25,953 bases of DNA from the NCBI GenBank assembly GCA_035510695.1, contig DATKGO010000091.1, positions 1 through 25,953 on the forward strand, read 5' to 3'. Under the pieces are notes generated by a model, which saw only the letters and a program-made list of their open reading frames with translations, made no database searches and was not told the origin of the DNA. Shown piece after piece: positions 13,286 to 21,966 of this stretch. A program made the translations under genes and the position numbers. The first letter of the stretch is position 1. Each line of letters opens with the position of its first letter. This DNA comes from DAIDHK01 sp035510695. Its GTDB lineage: Bacteria; Patescibacteriota; Microgenomatia; Levybacterales; UBA12049.

Positions 13286-14439
13286 CTGAGACGTTCTTTT
13301 AAAAAATCAGCACTAATTCTTACACAACTTTAAAGAAATAGGAATAGACTTTTCTCCAAGGACAAGGAGGTGAAAAAGTCATGCGATATACAATCGAGCA
13401 GGTAGGAACGCTACGAAGCTGGATAAAGCAAGCAAAAACGAAAGCAGAAGTCGAGCGGGGTCGAGCGCTTTTGACGCTGGCAAAAGGCAAGAAGAGATCA
13501 GAGGTAGCAGAGATATTTGAGATTCATCGTGATACTTTAGACCGATGGCAAACAGCATTTATGCGCTCAGGCATTACTGGGATAGCAAATAAAGGCTATC
13601 CGGGGAATCACTACAAACTAACCAAAGAACAAAAGGAACAGATAAAGACGTTGGTATCTACGAAAAATCCGTACGAGTTAGGCTTATCTGATAAACGATT
13701 CTGGACCACAAAACTTTTAAAACAATTGATAAAGCAAGAATTTGGTCTCGTCTATGAATCTGATGCAACCTATCGAAAATTGTTCTATGCCTTTGGGTTT
13801 TCCAGTCATAAGCCAGGCAAGCATAACCGAAATCAACGGCCACAGGAAGTTGAGCGGTTTCGTGTTGCGGTAAAAAAAAGATCAGACAATACCAGAGGAT
13901 GGGCGGTGTGGTACTGGTAGAAGATGAGAGTCGAATCGAGTTTGAAGCGAAACAAGAAAAAATCTGGGCAAAAAAAGGAGTTTATCCAAAAGTTGAATAT
14001 ACCGGGGAGAAAACCGGCAGGTGTTTTTATGGAGCAAGCAACCTTTTCAAGAAAGAACATATTATTCATGTTGCGGAGTGGATGAATTCAACAGAGACAG
14101 TGCTTTTTCTTAAAAAAGTGAAGGCACGGTACCAACGAAGATTAAAACCGAAACAGAAAGTACTTTTGCTTTGGGATGGGTCTCCCGTACATCGAGGGGA
14201 GGTTAAGGAGTATCTCAAGACAAATGCAGACTGGCTTGAATTGATGTATTTCTCAGCCTATTCACCAGAACTGAACCCACAAGAGTGGATGTGGAAAGAG
14301 GCAAAAAAGGAAGTATGTTTAAACCATGAAGAGCAAAAATTTGAAGAACTAGAGTATAAATTCTATAGGTACTTAATTTCCCATCAGCTTAGCCCAAGCT
14401 TTAGCCAGAAAATCCTGGGGTTTTAATGGGACGATTCAG
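13286..14439 (+). mobile_element. IS630-family insertion sequence (1154 bp)
   Basis: The element lies between TA dinucleotides at 13284-13285 and 14440-14441, the target duplication expected of the IS630/Tc1 group. The ends form imperfect inverted repeats beginning CTGA: 13286 onward against the reverse complement of 14439 backward, 14 of the first 19 bases matching. Inside is a two-frame transposase. Length and TA target agree with the family. It interrupts a HEPN-type gene precisely, and the host gene can be rebuilt in frame. Confidence 0.9.
13381..14426 (+). CDS. IS630-family transposase, two frames joined by probable -1 frameshift
   Basis: The first frame (13381-13920, 179 codons) holds the N-terminal winged helix-turn-helix (SEVAEIFEIHRDTLDRWQTAF). 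The second (open from 13872, ATG at 13899, to 14426) holds the DDE catalytic part: VLVEDESRIEF (first Asp), LLWDGSPVHRGEV (second Asp), YSPELNPQEWMWKEAKK (Glu). A run of eight A then G at 13872-13880 offers the classic A-AAA-AAG slip site; moving back one base there yields a fusion of about 348 residues, the normal IS630 length. A strong ribosome site (AAGGAGGTGA) precedes ATG 13381. A mutation in the A-run is the alternative. Confidence 0.88.
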
Positions 14440-14874
14440 TAGAATCACAGATAGATTTTTTTATCGAAGATCTAATTAACCCAGCTCATCCGCATGCAGG
14501 CTACTCACAACAGATAGGCAGGAGAGTCACAACTGTACTTGAATTTTCACAAAAAACTGATTTATTACTTTCGCTAATTATTGAACGGTCTGGTATAGAG
14601 AAAGGTAAAGAATTTAAAAAAATATATAACGACCTAGAGAAAATGGCAGAAAAACGTAACGATGTTGTACATTCTCAATGGTTTATAGAATATGGAAATA
14701 TTCAAGAAGGTATACCTCGCTCAACACACAAAATAAATCATCAAAAAGGGTTAAAATTCAATAAAGAAGCCAATTTTCAACAAGCAGTAAAAGAAGTAAA
14801 AGTTGAAGAGCTACAAACATTCATAGATGGAATGATGCAAGAACTAAGTGATTTACATTCTTTCTTTTTGTAAA

Positions 14875-15525
14875 TCATTCCTTTTTTATCCACGGTTTTG
14901 TAAAAATGAGCTCCTGATCATATTGTGCAATTGAAGATAATTGATCAAAACCTGCTCCTGTTAATAAACATATATACCTTTTTGCTATATTTTCATATTC
15001 ATCTATGAATTTATCTAAATCTGCATATGTAACATCATTAATTTTCGCCTTAACAACATAATGTGCTAATCGTTTATTAACATATAATTCTATATTTTTA
15101 CCTAATTCATGTAAGCTCTCTATATCTTTTTCCGCAATACTTTTATCAAAGTACTCTCCCTTCCCAGCAAATTTATTAAAATCAGCTCCAGCAAAATTTA
15201 TATCTAGTCCATCCGCTAAATGGAGAGGTGTATACAAAGTACTATGCCATGTTCTTGAAATCGCAGTAGGATTATTTTTTAGCTGATGCAATAGGCCCAT
15301 TAGAGTAATTCCCTTAGGATCAAGCTGACTCCGTATGCGCATAGCAACAGCGTCACCATAATTACGCAATGTCCACCTATGGTAATCAAAGGGATTCCGA
15401 ATTTCTGGATTCGCATTAATAATTTCTATGTATCTTTGATACATTTTTCGATTATCTAATAGATCAAAAGAGAAATTTTTAACTACTTCGATCCATTCTA
15501 ATAACTCTTTTAATTTAGCATTCAT
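14875..15525 (-). CDS. AbiU2-like HEPN domain protein
   Basis: 216 residues from ATG 15525 (a TTG at 15534 is in frame but unsupported). The pattern fits the HEPN_AbiU2 group: an early helix pair, YGDAVAMRIRSQLDPKGITLMGLLHQL (compare the 'LARLFD' helix and Leu-rich strand of that family), then VNKRLAHYVVKAKINDVTYADLDKFIDEYENIAKRYICLL, where RLAH is the expected conserved site. AbiU2 relatives are linked to abortive phage infection, but this protein's role is inferred from family resemblance only. It is convergent with the broken HEPN gene, one base between stops. Confidence 0.6.
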   Translation of the reverse strand: MNAKLKELLEWIEVVKNFSFDLLDNRKMYQRYIEIINANPEIRNPFDYHRWTLRNYGDAVAMRIRSQLDPKGITLMGLLHQLKNNPTAISRTWHSTLYTPLHLADGLDINFAGADFNKFAGKGEYFDKSIAEKDIESLHELGKNIELYVNKRLAHYVVKAKINDVTYADLDKFIDEYENIAKRYICLLTGAGFDQLSSIAQYDQELIFTKPWIKKE

Positions 15526-15679
15526 ATAGATCAATTTGTAAAATTAAGACTGTTTTTTGCTATTTTCAATCATTTCATGATATATCGTTTACATATTATA
15601 CTCTCAAGTAATATAAAGGGCTGCTCCCTCTAATGCAAAATCGAGAATAACGAATCTGTTTAGGCATTTAAACTTCATG

Positions 15680-15691
15680 TATAATCCAGCT
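15680..15691 (+). promoter_or_regulatory. -10 box giving a leaderless message for the PhzF-like gene
   Basis: TATAAT (15680-15685), CCAGCT, then ATG 15692: the expected start point is the A of the start codon. The -35 region (about 15657-15662, TGTTTA) is weak. Confidence 0.65.
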
Positions 15692-16399
15692 ATGGCTAGT
15701 AATATAAAGGCATATATCCTTCATGTATTTACTGATAAAACAGGGAACTTCGGTGACAAAGCAAGCGTAGTAATTGACGAAGGCAAACAAATCTCAGACA
15801 TTAAGCGTCAAATAATAACACGCAAGCTCGACACAGGGGAAACTATTTTTATCAATAATCTTACCACTGCAAATATTAGTGTCATGCACTCGCAGGGCGA
15901 AATAGACTTTGCAGGTGTTGGTTTACTGGGGACGGCATGGCTCTTAACGAAACTTCGAAAAAAAGCAACGAAAGCTCTATATGGACGAGGTGGGAAAATT
16001 AACACATGGCAGGAAGTTGAAATCACATGGGTTCGTGCTGACATATCGACAATGCCACTATGGCATCATAAGCAATTGGAAAGCGTTAAGGCAGTTGAGA
16101 GTATTACTTTGCCAGAGACTACAAACATGGAGCATACCATGGTTTGGGCATGGATTGACGAAAACAAAGGTTTAATCCGTGCTCGTACTTTCGCAAAAGA
16201 TTGGGAGATTCCTGAGGCAGAAGGGAATGGTTCCGGTGCCATGCTATTAGCAAACATGCTTAAGCGAGCAATTGAAATTAAGCACGGCAAAGGTTCGATC
16301 ATTTATGCCAAACCGGAGGAGAATGGATTAGTTGATTTAGGTGGAAGAGTAGAAGAAGATAAACCTCAAGAGATCGTTGAATATGTAAACCTCGTATAA
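15692..16399 (+). CDS. PhzF-family protein (diaminopimelate epimerase-like fold)
   Basis: 235 residues. The N-terminus HVFTDKTGNFGDKASVVID, then GETIFI (Glu about residue 50, the position of the PhzF catalytic Glu), DFAGVGLLGTAWLL (the GHPTLGTA region) and EGNGSGAMLLANML (the second phosphate or acid-binding loop) follow the PhzF order. PhzF is an isomerase in phenazine synthesis, and most relatives have unknown substrates. At 235 residues it is shorter than typical members (about 260-300). An ATG at 15677 lies upstream of the -10 box, so ATG 15692 is used. Confidence 0.75.
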   Translation: MASNIKAYILHVFTDKTGNFGDKASVVIDEGKQISDIKRQIITRKLDTGETIFINNLTTANISVMHSQGEIDFAGVGLLGTAWLLTKLRKKATKALYGRGGKINTWQEVEITWVRADISTMPLWHHKQLESVKAVESITLPETTNMEHTMVWAWIDENKGLIRARTFAKDWEIPEAEGNGSGAMLLANMLKRAIEIKHGKGSIIYAKPEENGLVDLGGRVEEDKPQEIVEYVNLV

Positions 16400-16450
16400 G
16401 CCGCATTTCACTAATCCTATAAATATTGTGCAAAAATCAAAACACTAATA

Positions 16451-17107
16451 CTACGAGGCAATCTTAGCTGCTAAGTCATCCGGTATGAAGGTAAGTAAAT
16501 CATCGGTAAGCAATGCTCTCTTACCAAGAACAAGTACAGCATTATCATGTTGTACATTTGCTTCACCGTCAAATGATATTCCTGTCTGTCTTATTTCTGG
16601 ACTTTTTGCATTAAATCCTAATTCTTCTAAATGTTGTCGTACAGCACTCAATCTAGCCGCTGCAATTTGAGCTGAAAGAAAAGGACTCCCACTGTCTACG
16701 ATGCCTCCGCTATCAAGCAAATCATGAAATACTTTATTTGTTACTTCATTATCACCCATATCTATATACTGAATAACAAAATCATTATCAATAATTCTGA
16801 ATGTAACTTGTCCAGTAACAGATGGTTCTCTTTTTAATCCTATACCTTTTACTTGCAACCGCTTGATGTGTTCTGCCTCGCGTATACTTATACCATATGT
16901 ATTTTCCTGAATTCGTTCAATTGTTCCCTTTTTTACATAAGGATCTACGTCTGTCATTGGATATGAACTATATCGTTGCAGGTTACAAGTATCGACCAGG
17001 TCAGTACGCCTAAATGCTGCAGGATCTTTTAATGTCCACCATTTTGGATCATTTTTCTGTGTAGTTTCCGCAGGATTCTGACTTAAATGTTGTTCTCCAT
17101 CTACCAT
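16451..17107 (-). CDS. Unknown soluble protein
   Basis: 218 residues, soluble, polar N-terminus (DGEQHLSQNPAETTQKNDPKWW), mixed strand and helix content afterwards (GQVTFRIIDNDFVIQYIDMGDNEV; AQIAAARLSAVRQHLEELGF). No family recognised. The start codon is strongly supported: TATAAT ends six bases before ATG 17107, a leaderless layout. It converges on the PhzF-like gene with 51 bases between, without a clear terminator. Confidence 0.7.
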   Translation of the reverse strand: MVDGEQHLSQNPAETTQKNDPKWWTLKDPAAFRRTDLVDTCNLQRYSSYPMTDVDPYVKKGTIERIQENTYGISIREAEHIKRLQVKGIGLKREPSVTGQVTFRIIDNDFVIQYIDMGDNEVTNKVFHDLLDSGGIVDSGSPFLSAQIAAARLSAVRQHLEELGFNAKSPEIRQTGISFDGEANVQHDNAVLVLGKRALLTDDLLTFIPDDLAAKIAS

Positions 17108-17142
17108 AACCCAATTATAGTTTTAACAAATAGATTAATCAA
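17108..17142 (-). promoter_or_regulatory. Leaderless promoter of gene 16451-17107
   Basis: Minus-strand TTGATT (17142-17137), 17-nt spacer, TATAAT (17119-17114), TGGGTT, then ATG 17107. Confidence 0.7.
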
Positions 17143-17151
17143 CTTATATAA

Positions 17152-17277
17152 GGGCTGCGCCCCTCTTCCGCAAGGGTTTCCAGCTGATGCTTCCAATAAA
17201 CGCCCTACGGGCGCCCTTGCGGAATTCACCCTGCTTATTGCTTCGCGCATATCAGAAAGCAGGCAGGCTGCTTTCTG
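17152..17277. repeat. Cluster of four GC-rich inverted repeats
   Basis: GGGC-TGC... GCCC (17152-17155 with 17159-17162); TTCCGCAAGGG (17166-17176) with CCCTTGCGGAA (17214-17224), a perfect 11-bp pair; nested in it CGCCC-TAC-GGGCG (17201-17213); and CAGAAAGCAG (17253-17262) with CTGCTTTCTG (17268-17277), perfect over 10 bp. Such a compact palindrome cluster next to replication and transfer genes could be an origin, an oriT-type site or a structured leader. The motif AGGGCTGC-CCCTCT near its left end recurs at about 15618-15633. Confidence 0.65.
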
Positions 17278-17322
17278 GAATATACATTTTCCAAATATTA
17301 ACAGCCGGAAGGGGGTGAAAAT

Positions 17323-17658
17323 ATGAATACACTAATTACAGCAGATTTCTCACAATTCGGGATACGAGAGCTTATCTTCGCACAAAGATTAATAAAAGCA
17401 TATACCGAAGAAGGAGCTGACTTCTTAAATAGTGGGATAACGATAAACTTTAATACGCACAGCGGTTATGTCTTTTTATCAGATGACGATTACAATGTTG
17501 GCGTACTTGATGAAGAAGAAACGCACATTGTCCAATTCTTTAGCTGTCCTGAGTGTGGCTATGAGGGCACACAACACGATGCAATAAGTGAGGGTAAAGA
17601 TTTTAATACAAATGATGGTTTTTGTTCGAAAGAGTGCGCGGACAAAAATAAATATTGA
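17323..17658 (+). CDS. Small protein with zinc-type cysteines, unknown
   Basis: 111 residues. The N-terminal two-thirds is a mixed fold (TLITADFSQFGIRELIFAQRLIKAYTEEG; SGYVFLSDDDYNVGVLDEEE). The C-terminus has CPECGYEG and CSKEC, four cysteines suited to one zinc ion. ATG 17323 follows GGAAGGGGGTGA, a very strong ribosome site. It lies just after the palindrome cluster and converges on the replication-relaxation gene, so it likely belongs to the same mobile element. Function unknown. Confidence 0.75.
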   Translation: MNTLITADFSQFGIRELIFAQRLIKAYTEEGADFLNSGITINFNTHSGYVFLSDDDYNVGVLDEEETHIVQFFSCPECGYEGTQHDAISEGKDFNTNDGFCSKECADKNKY

Positions 17659-17703
17659 ATAAAGATGAAAGCAGGGTTCTGTCCACCTGCTTTCATGCTG
17701 TTG

Positions 17704-18501
17704 TTAATTCTCTGTTTTATGGAGTACCTTGCTGCATATTCCTTCTTTATGTATTTCTTCCCAAGTCGATAAATATATCCGCGGTTCTTCACTTCTTCGA
17801 AGCTTTTTTATCTGTTTTGCTAGCCAGTTTTGTATTTCTTTAGTAGGACAAACAATGATTAGCTCCGGAAATGGTTTTTTCGTATTCTCCTGCCAGTCAT
17901 CACTTTTACAGTAGTCTAGGTATTTCTGGACACGCCATTTATAAGTTTTCCAGGGTTTATACGGTTCAAAAATATCAAGAAAATACCGCTTCTTCTTTTT
18001 GTTTTTCTCAGTGATTATAAAATAGCTATCCGGGGGAGGATCAATCAGATGGTCCATATTATCCAAATCAGTTTTTGCATAAAACTTTAATGTTGCTTTG
18101 GTTATTTTGACTAACGATAAAAGAGAAATATAGAGATGGGCTAACAACATACAGTGACTTCTAAATTTTGGTGAAAGTGTTTTTTCTTTATAAATCCGTT
18201 TTAATAACTTTTCATCTATATCTTTTTTTCTAAAGTAATTAATACTCTCATTATCTAGGCAATAGAGTGCCGGAATACTTGGTACTTGCTGCTGATAAAA
18301 TTTGAATAAGTAGTGATTATCAGTTAGCTCGTTTAGCCATTTGATTACTTTATCTTTTGATTTGTGATTAAGTAAGTTTTGAATTTGTGAAGTATTGAGG
18401 CATCTGAATCGGAATGTTAAGTCTAGTATTTCTTTTTGTCTTTGTTTTAGTTTTAGGGTAGTAGTTTGTTTATTTGTATTTTGTTGTAGTTGTTTTTTCA
18501 T
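17704..18501 (-). CDS. Replication-relaxation family protein
   Basis: 265 residues. The N-terminus is a winged helix: KLKQRQKEILDLTFRFRCLNTSQIQNLL, then KDKVIKWLNELTDNHYLF, then a strand and PALYCLDNESINYF. This is the start seen in the Replic_Relax family (PF13814) of plasmids and conjugative elements, in which the protein is proposed to act in relaxation or replication initiation. The C-terminal half (about 140-250) is a compact alpha/beta region ending near ELIIVCPTKEIQNWLAKQI. In the same orientation as, and 103 bases after, the TraG-like gene. GAGGAG sits five bases before ATG 18501. Confidence 0.8.
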   Translation of the reverse strand: MKKQLQQNTNKQTTTLKLKQRQKEILDLTFRFRCLNTSQIQNLLNHKSKDKVIKWLNELTDNHYLFKFYQQQVPSIPALYCLDNESINYFRKKDIDEKLLKRIYKEKTLSPKFRSHCMLLAHLYISLLSLVKITKATLKFYAKTDLDNMDHLIDPPPDSYFIITEKNKKKKRYFLDIFEPYKPWKTYKWRVQKYLDYCKSDDWQENTKKPFPELIIVCPTKEIQNWLAKQIKKLRRSEEPRIYLSTWEEIHKEGICSKVLHKTEN

Positions 18502-18513
18502 ATATTTTCTCCT

Positions 18514-18529
18514 CTCTTATATATAAGAG
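18514..18529. promoter_or_regulatory. 16-bp perfect palindrome before the replication-relaxation start
   Basis: CTCTTATATATAAGAG is fully self-complementary and abuts the Shine-Dalgarno of the gene starting at 18501 on the minus strand. It may be an operator, or a hairpin that hides the ribosome site. Confidence 0.55.
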
Positions 18530-18579
18530 TAAAGAAGAGAAAGAATTATCTCTTTCAAGCTCAAAAATACGTAAAAACG

Positions 18580-18597
18580 GTGTACATGGGTGTACAC
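18580..18597. promoter_or_regulatory. Inverted repeat GTGTAC-N6-GTACAC
   Basis: GTGTAC (18580-18585) and GTACAC (18592-18597) form a symmetric site just after the stop of the TraG-like gene and about 80 bases before the replication-relaxation start. The spacing is that of a dimeric regulator site; no regulator is identified. Confidence 0.45.
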
Positions 18598-18604
18598 TAT
18601 TTTT

Positions 18605-21600
18605 TTAGTCGGTAAGCGTATTAACGCTTCTTCGTTTCTTGCCTGTTTTTCCGTTTTGTTTGGTAGTACCTTCGGTATGATTGGTTACTTTTTTCATTTT
18701 TGGTTTTACATAGATACTGGCATAATTTTTCTGTGAAGTTGCAATGACTTGCTCAATCTTTTTCTTAGATGTTCTGTTTTGTATCGGGAGTGTTACGCCC
18801 GAAAACGGTTCCTGCGGATCAATACTGCCAAGTTTTATATAGAAATGAAATCTGGGAAGATTTATAATTTCTCCTTTTTTAACTAGCGGGCTAAATTGAG
18901 GAAGTAGTAATTCTTCATCAACCGGACTGGCTGTTTTGAAACAAACTACAGTTCCCACATTTGCCAAAATCATATTCGTAATTCGTGAATTATCCTGCTG
19001 TGTAGTTGACTGTTCAGCAATCGTAACCCGAAGGCCAAATTTTCTACCGCCTGACAATAATTTAGTAAATGACGGTGTAGCAAAATTCTGGAATTCATCA
19101 ATTGAAAGATAAAACGGTTTTCGTAATGCTTTATCAATTCTCGCTCTTTTAAGCATTGCTAAATGGATTTTTGTAATAATTGTTGTTCCGATTAATTGTG
19201 ATGTATCTTCACTTAGTTTTCCTTCACTGACATTGCAAAGGACTATTTTCCCCTCATCAAGTAATTTATCAAATGAAACCGTAGAATGTGGTTTTTCTAA
19301 AATTCTTCTGGCAATAGGAGAGAAGAGAAATCTACCAACTTTAGCAGTCACACCACTGATCATTTTTACAACTTGGTAATCTCCGGCTTTTTCAAATTCT
19401 TGTTTCCAGAAATTTCTTAAATGATAATCATCAACTTTAGCAACAATTTCTTTTCTAAACTCTTCATCGGTTAATAAATCAAAGATGGTAAATATCGTTG
19501 CATCCTTAACATAAAAAGCAGTATATATCGTGTTTCTTAAGATATATTCGATTCTATGAGCGTCAATTTGTTCATCCTTTTGGAAAATTCTTCTGAAAAT
19601 TGATATAACACTTTCTGCAACCAATTCCTTCTCAAGTTCCGCATCATCCTCATCAAGATATGGAGTTAATTCCAAAAGATTTATATTAACCGGATGTTTG
19701 ATATCAAAAGGGTTAATATAGACAACATCGTTAAGTCTGCTTTTTGGAATAACTGCCAGTAAATCTTCAACTAAATCTCCATGCGGATCAATAATGCATA
19801 CCCCTCGTCCCTTTTGAATATCATCTTTGGCCATATGGAAAAGTACTGTTGATTTTCCTGCTCCGGTTTGACCAATTAGGTACATATGCCGCGAACGTTC
19901 ATCATCTGTTAGGCCAATAGCGACCTCGCTGCTTCCATAGGTGTTTTTACCAAAGACAACGTCTAGCGTTTTATCTTGTTTTAATAATAGTGGAGCTGGC
20001 AGTTCCTGGCTTAATGATTTCACCATATCCTCAGTTTTTGTAGTATCGGTGTATGGGAAATGATACAAATCTGATATTTCACTGGTTGAGAGAATCGGAT
20101 TTTGATTAAATGTACGATTAGGCGATAAAGCTCTGTTTTTAAACTGAGCAAATCGTTTATTGATTATGACTGCTTGCGGCATGAATGGTAGGGTACGTTT
20201 TGTTCCAAGCGATTGATTATTTGAATTCATCTGGCCAAAAGAGGAGACTAATCCCTCCATACGGATTGCTAAATCCTCTGTATCTGCACCTGCGACAAGA
20301 AGCCGAATAGATGTTTCAAACATATGCTGGTCTAATTTGCCTTTGACAATTGTTTGTAATTCCTGCTCGTAAGGATTGAGGATCTGCTGAACTGGAATAG
20401 GAGCTGGTTGCAACGAAGCTGCTTGGCCTGATTTACTATTAACCGTCATTACATCAATAACGAAATTAATTGTGTATTTGAAAATATTAAAAAGAACAAT
20501 CAATGTATATTTCAAAATGACATAGATCTCGTGTATTCCCGGAAATGAAAGTAACTCAGTCAATACATTTTGCTGCAAATGCAACCTCAATGGTTCACCT
20601 TTAGTAATAATATGCCTGTATTTCCTATGCATATCTAGAATCTTCCAGTGAATTGAGTTAAGAAGCGGCGTTATCACCACTTGAAAAACAACTAAATCTC
20701 CTTCTTTTAAATTGGTCATATTGCCGGTTAGATAACTCATCGGATCATGTTCGGTTAAAACCTTTTGGCTATACAAGGGTAGGACGTGATGACTAAGTTG
20801 TTTTAATTCCGCAATTCCTAATGATTTATTCTCAATAAGCGAATCATTTATATAATCACTTATTTCACGAACTTTGATACCGGGGAGGTAAGAGAGTAAA
20901 TTTCTCTTAACAATCTCTGCTTCCTCTTTTACAACCTGTATGACAAATCTGATTCCTTTTCCTCTTTGTGCAACAACTTCTAACGAATAGGTTTTCTTCC
21001 GTTTGGTTAAATCATCACTTCTGCTTCTCCGGCGAGCCAGGGTATGAAGTAACCTATACAACTGCTCTGTTGCGTAAGAAGATTTTGCGGTATCTGAAGG
21101 GAAGGTTAATTCTAAAAAAATCTTCTCAGTAGTATCTTTAAGGAATCGTCGGAAAATAAAGGGAATGCCGGTTCTATATAGCCCCCGGATACTAACAAAA
21201 ATAAGAGCAAGAAAGATAAGCATTAAGACAAGGCTTATAAGTGGCCAAAACAAAAGAATTGTTGAGAATAGAAATGACGACATACCAGGAAGTGGAAGCG
21301 TAGATACAAACTGTGCCATATGGATTTTCCAGGTCAAAGGAATAATTGGAAGCATCAGGGCAATATACATCAACAAATATTGCGTGTAATTTAGTTTTTT
21401 ATTATTTTTTATTTGCTGAAGTATTTTGAGATCTTCTTTTGCCTCCGAAGTTAGATGGACATTTGTAGGAATAATATTAGGCGTTGATGTGGGAGTAGGG
21501 GTAGGAATATAAACATTTGACTGACCGTTTAGATAGGGATTATTCGCGTTATACTGGTCAATTTGCTGCTGGGCATAATTAGATAGATCAGTCGCAAACG

Positions 21601-21670
21601 CAGGAGGAGAGACAAGCATAAATGCAAGGAGAACTAAAGGAGCAACAGTGACATATCTGTTGAATTTCAT
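18605..21670 (-). CDS. TraG/VirD4-like conjugative transfer ATPase with signal and membrane region
   Basis: 1021 residues. A signal-like N-terminus (PLVLLAFMLVSPPAFA) is followed by a Pro/Thr linker, membrane segments (about 96-112 and 134-160), a large middle domain and another hydrophobic stretch (about 382-408). The C-terminal AAA+ motor carries Walker A GQTGAGKS (600-607), IDPHGDLVEDLL (about 627-638) and Walker B FYLSIDE (853-859), then FATPSFTKLLSGGRKFGLRVTIAEQS, typical of VirD4/TraG/TraM-recognition ATPases. It should pump DNA or protein through a type IV-like channel. No VirB4, relaxase or pilus gene is in the window, so the transfer system is incomplete here. Confidence 0.85.
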   Translation of the reverse strand: MKFNRYVTVAPLVLLAFMLVSPPAFATDLSNYAQQQIDQYNANNPYLNGQSNVYIPTPTPTSTPNIIPTNVHLTSEAKEDLKILQQIKNNKKLNYTQYLLMYIALMLPIIPLTWKIHMAQFVSTLPLPGMSSFLFSTILLFWPLISLVLMLIFLALIFVSIRGLYRTGIPFIFRRFLKDTTEKIFLELTFPSDTAKSSYATEQLYRLLHTLARRRSRSDDLTKRKKTYSLEVVAQRGKGIRFVIQVVKEEAEIVKRNLLSYLPGIKVREISDYINDSLIENKSLGIAELKQLSHHVLPLYSQKVLTEHDPMSYLTGNMTNLKEGDLVVFQVVITPLLNSIHWKILDMHRKYRHIITKGEPLRLHLQQNVLTELLSFPGIHEIYVILKYTLIVLFNIFKYTINFVIDVMTVNSKSGQAASLQPAPIPVQQILNPYEQELQTIVKGKLDQHMFETSIRLLVAGADTEDLAIRMEGLVSSFGQMNSNNQSLGTKRTLPFMPQAVIINKRFAQFKNRALSPNRTFNQNPILSTSEISDLYHFPYTDTTKTEDMVKSLSQELPAPLLLKQDKTLDVVFGKNTYGSSEVAIGLTDDERSRHMYLIGQTGAGKSTVLFHMAKDDIQKGRGVCIIDPHGDLVEDLLAVIPKSRLNDVVYINPFDIKHPVNINLLELTPYLDEDDAELEKELVAESVISIFRRIFQKDEQIDAHRIEYILRNTIYTAFYVKDATIFTIFDLLTDEEFRKEIVAKVDDYHLRNFWKQEFEKAGDYQVVKMISGVTAKVGRFLFSPIARRILEKPHSTVSFDKLLDEGKIVLCNVSEGKLSEDTSQLIGTTIITKIHLAMLKRARIDKALRKPFYLSIDEFQNFATPSFTKLLSGGRKFGLRVTIAEQSTTQQDNSRITNMILANVGTVVCFKTASPVDEELLLPQFSPLVKKGEIINLPRFHFYIKLGSIDPQEPFSGVTLPIQNRTSKKKIEQVIATSQKNYASIYVKPKMKKVTNHTEGTTKQNGKTGKKRRSVNTLTD

Positions 21671-21755
21671 AAATTAAGGCAGGAAGGACCATAATTAAGC
21701 TGAACTATATCACTCTAGATCATCTGATGCAATAGTTCGCCTTATTTTGTATCCC
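21671..21755. other. Intergenic region between the TraG-like gene and leader B
   Basis: AT-rich, contains the start region of the minus-strand TraG-like gene. No convincing promoter, operator or Shine-Dalgarno is seen for that gene. Confidence 0.4.
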
Positions 21756-21966
21756 ATAGTTGAACCACTTTGATACATTTGGTATACTTCCCCTACGAAA
21801 CCGTTAACCATAGCGTTAGCACGTTTCTTAAGTACATTAACAAGTTGCGGAATTTATATATTTGTTTCAAAGTAGAGGTTTTTTGTTTGCAAACATTTGT
21901 AAGTGAAAATCCTTTACTTTGGACAACTGAGTTCAGAGAAAGGTCAAAAACAGAAAGGAAGGTATA
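21756..21966 (+). promoter_or_regulatory. Cassette leader B: promoter plus structured 170-nt 5' UTR
   Basis: TTGAAC (21760-21765), 17 nt, TATACT (21783-21788); start near 21795, about 172 nt before the ATG, almost the same as in leader A (170). Bases 21756-21796 equal 7752-7792. Hairpin 1 pairs GAAAC/GTTTC (21797-21801, 21823-21827) and GTTAAC/GTTAGC (21803-21808, 21815-21820), with changes relative to A that keep pairing. TTAACAAGTTGCGGAAT follows. Hairpin 2 pairs CAAAGTAGAGG (21868-21878) with CCTTTACTTTG (21911-21921) around TGTTTGCAAACA. GAAAGGAAGG precedes the ATG. Confidence 0.75.

Larger units (their letters stand above)
13196..14873 (+). pseudogene. HEPN-type gene split by an IS630-family insertion
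   Basis: Bases 13196-13285 encode MSAQILDSNN...VTFNFL and 14442-14873 encode ESQIDFFIEDL...LHSFFL. Removing the element and one TA copy joins the two parts in frame to a 173-residue protein. EKRNDVVHSQW in the second part holds the RxxxxH motif (RNDVVH) typical of HEPN domains, many of which are ribonucleases or toxins in defence and toxin-antitoxin systems. As it stands the 5' part reads 45 codons to a stop inside the element. The frame is otherwise clean, so the insertion is recent. An AbiU2-like HEPN gene follows convergently one base later. Confidence 0.85.

Noticed and set aside
14643..14873. Stand-alone 76-codon gene starting at ATG 14643
   Set aside because: The frame is open without a break back to the IS end at 14442 and joins in frame with 13196-13285, so it is the 3' part of a split gene.
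17655..17914. Plus-strand frames opposite the replication-relaxation gene
   Set aside because: They are shadows of the minus-strand gene; hydrophobic translations arise from its complement, with no start signals.
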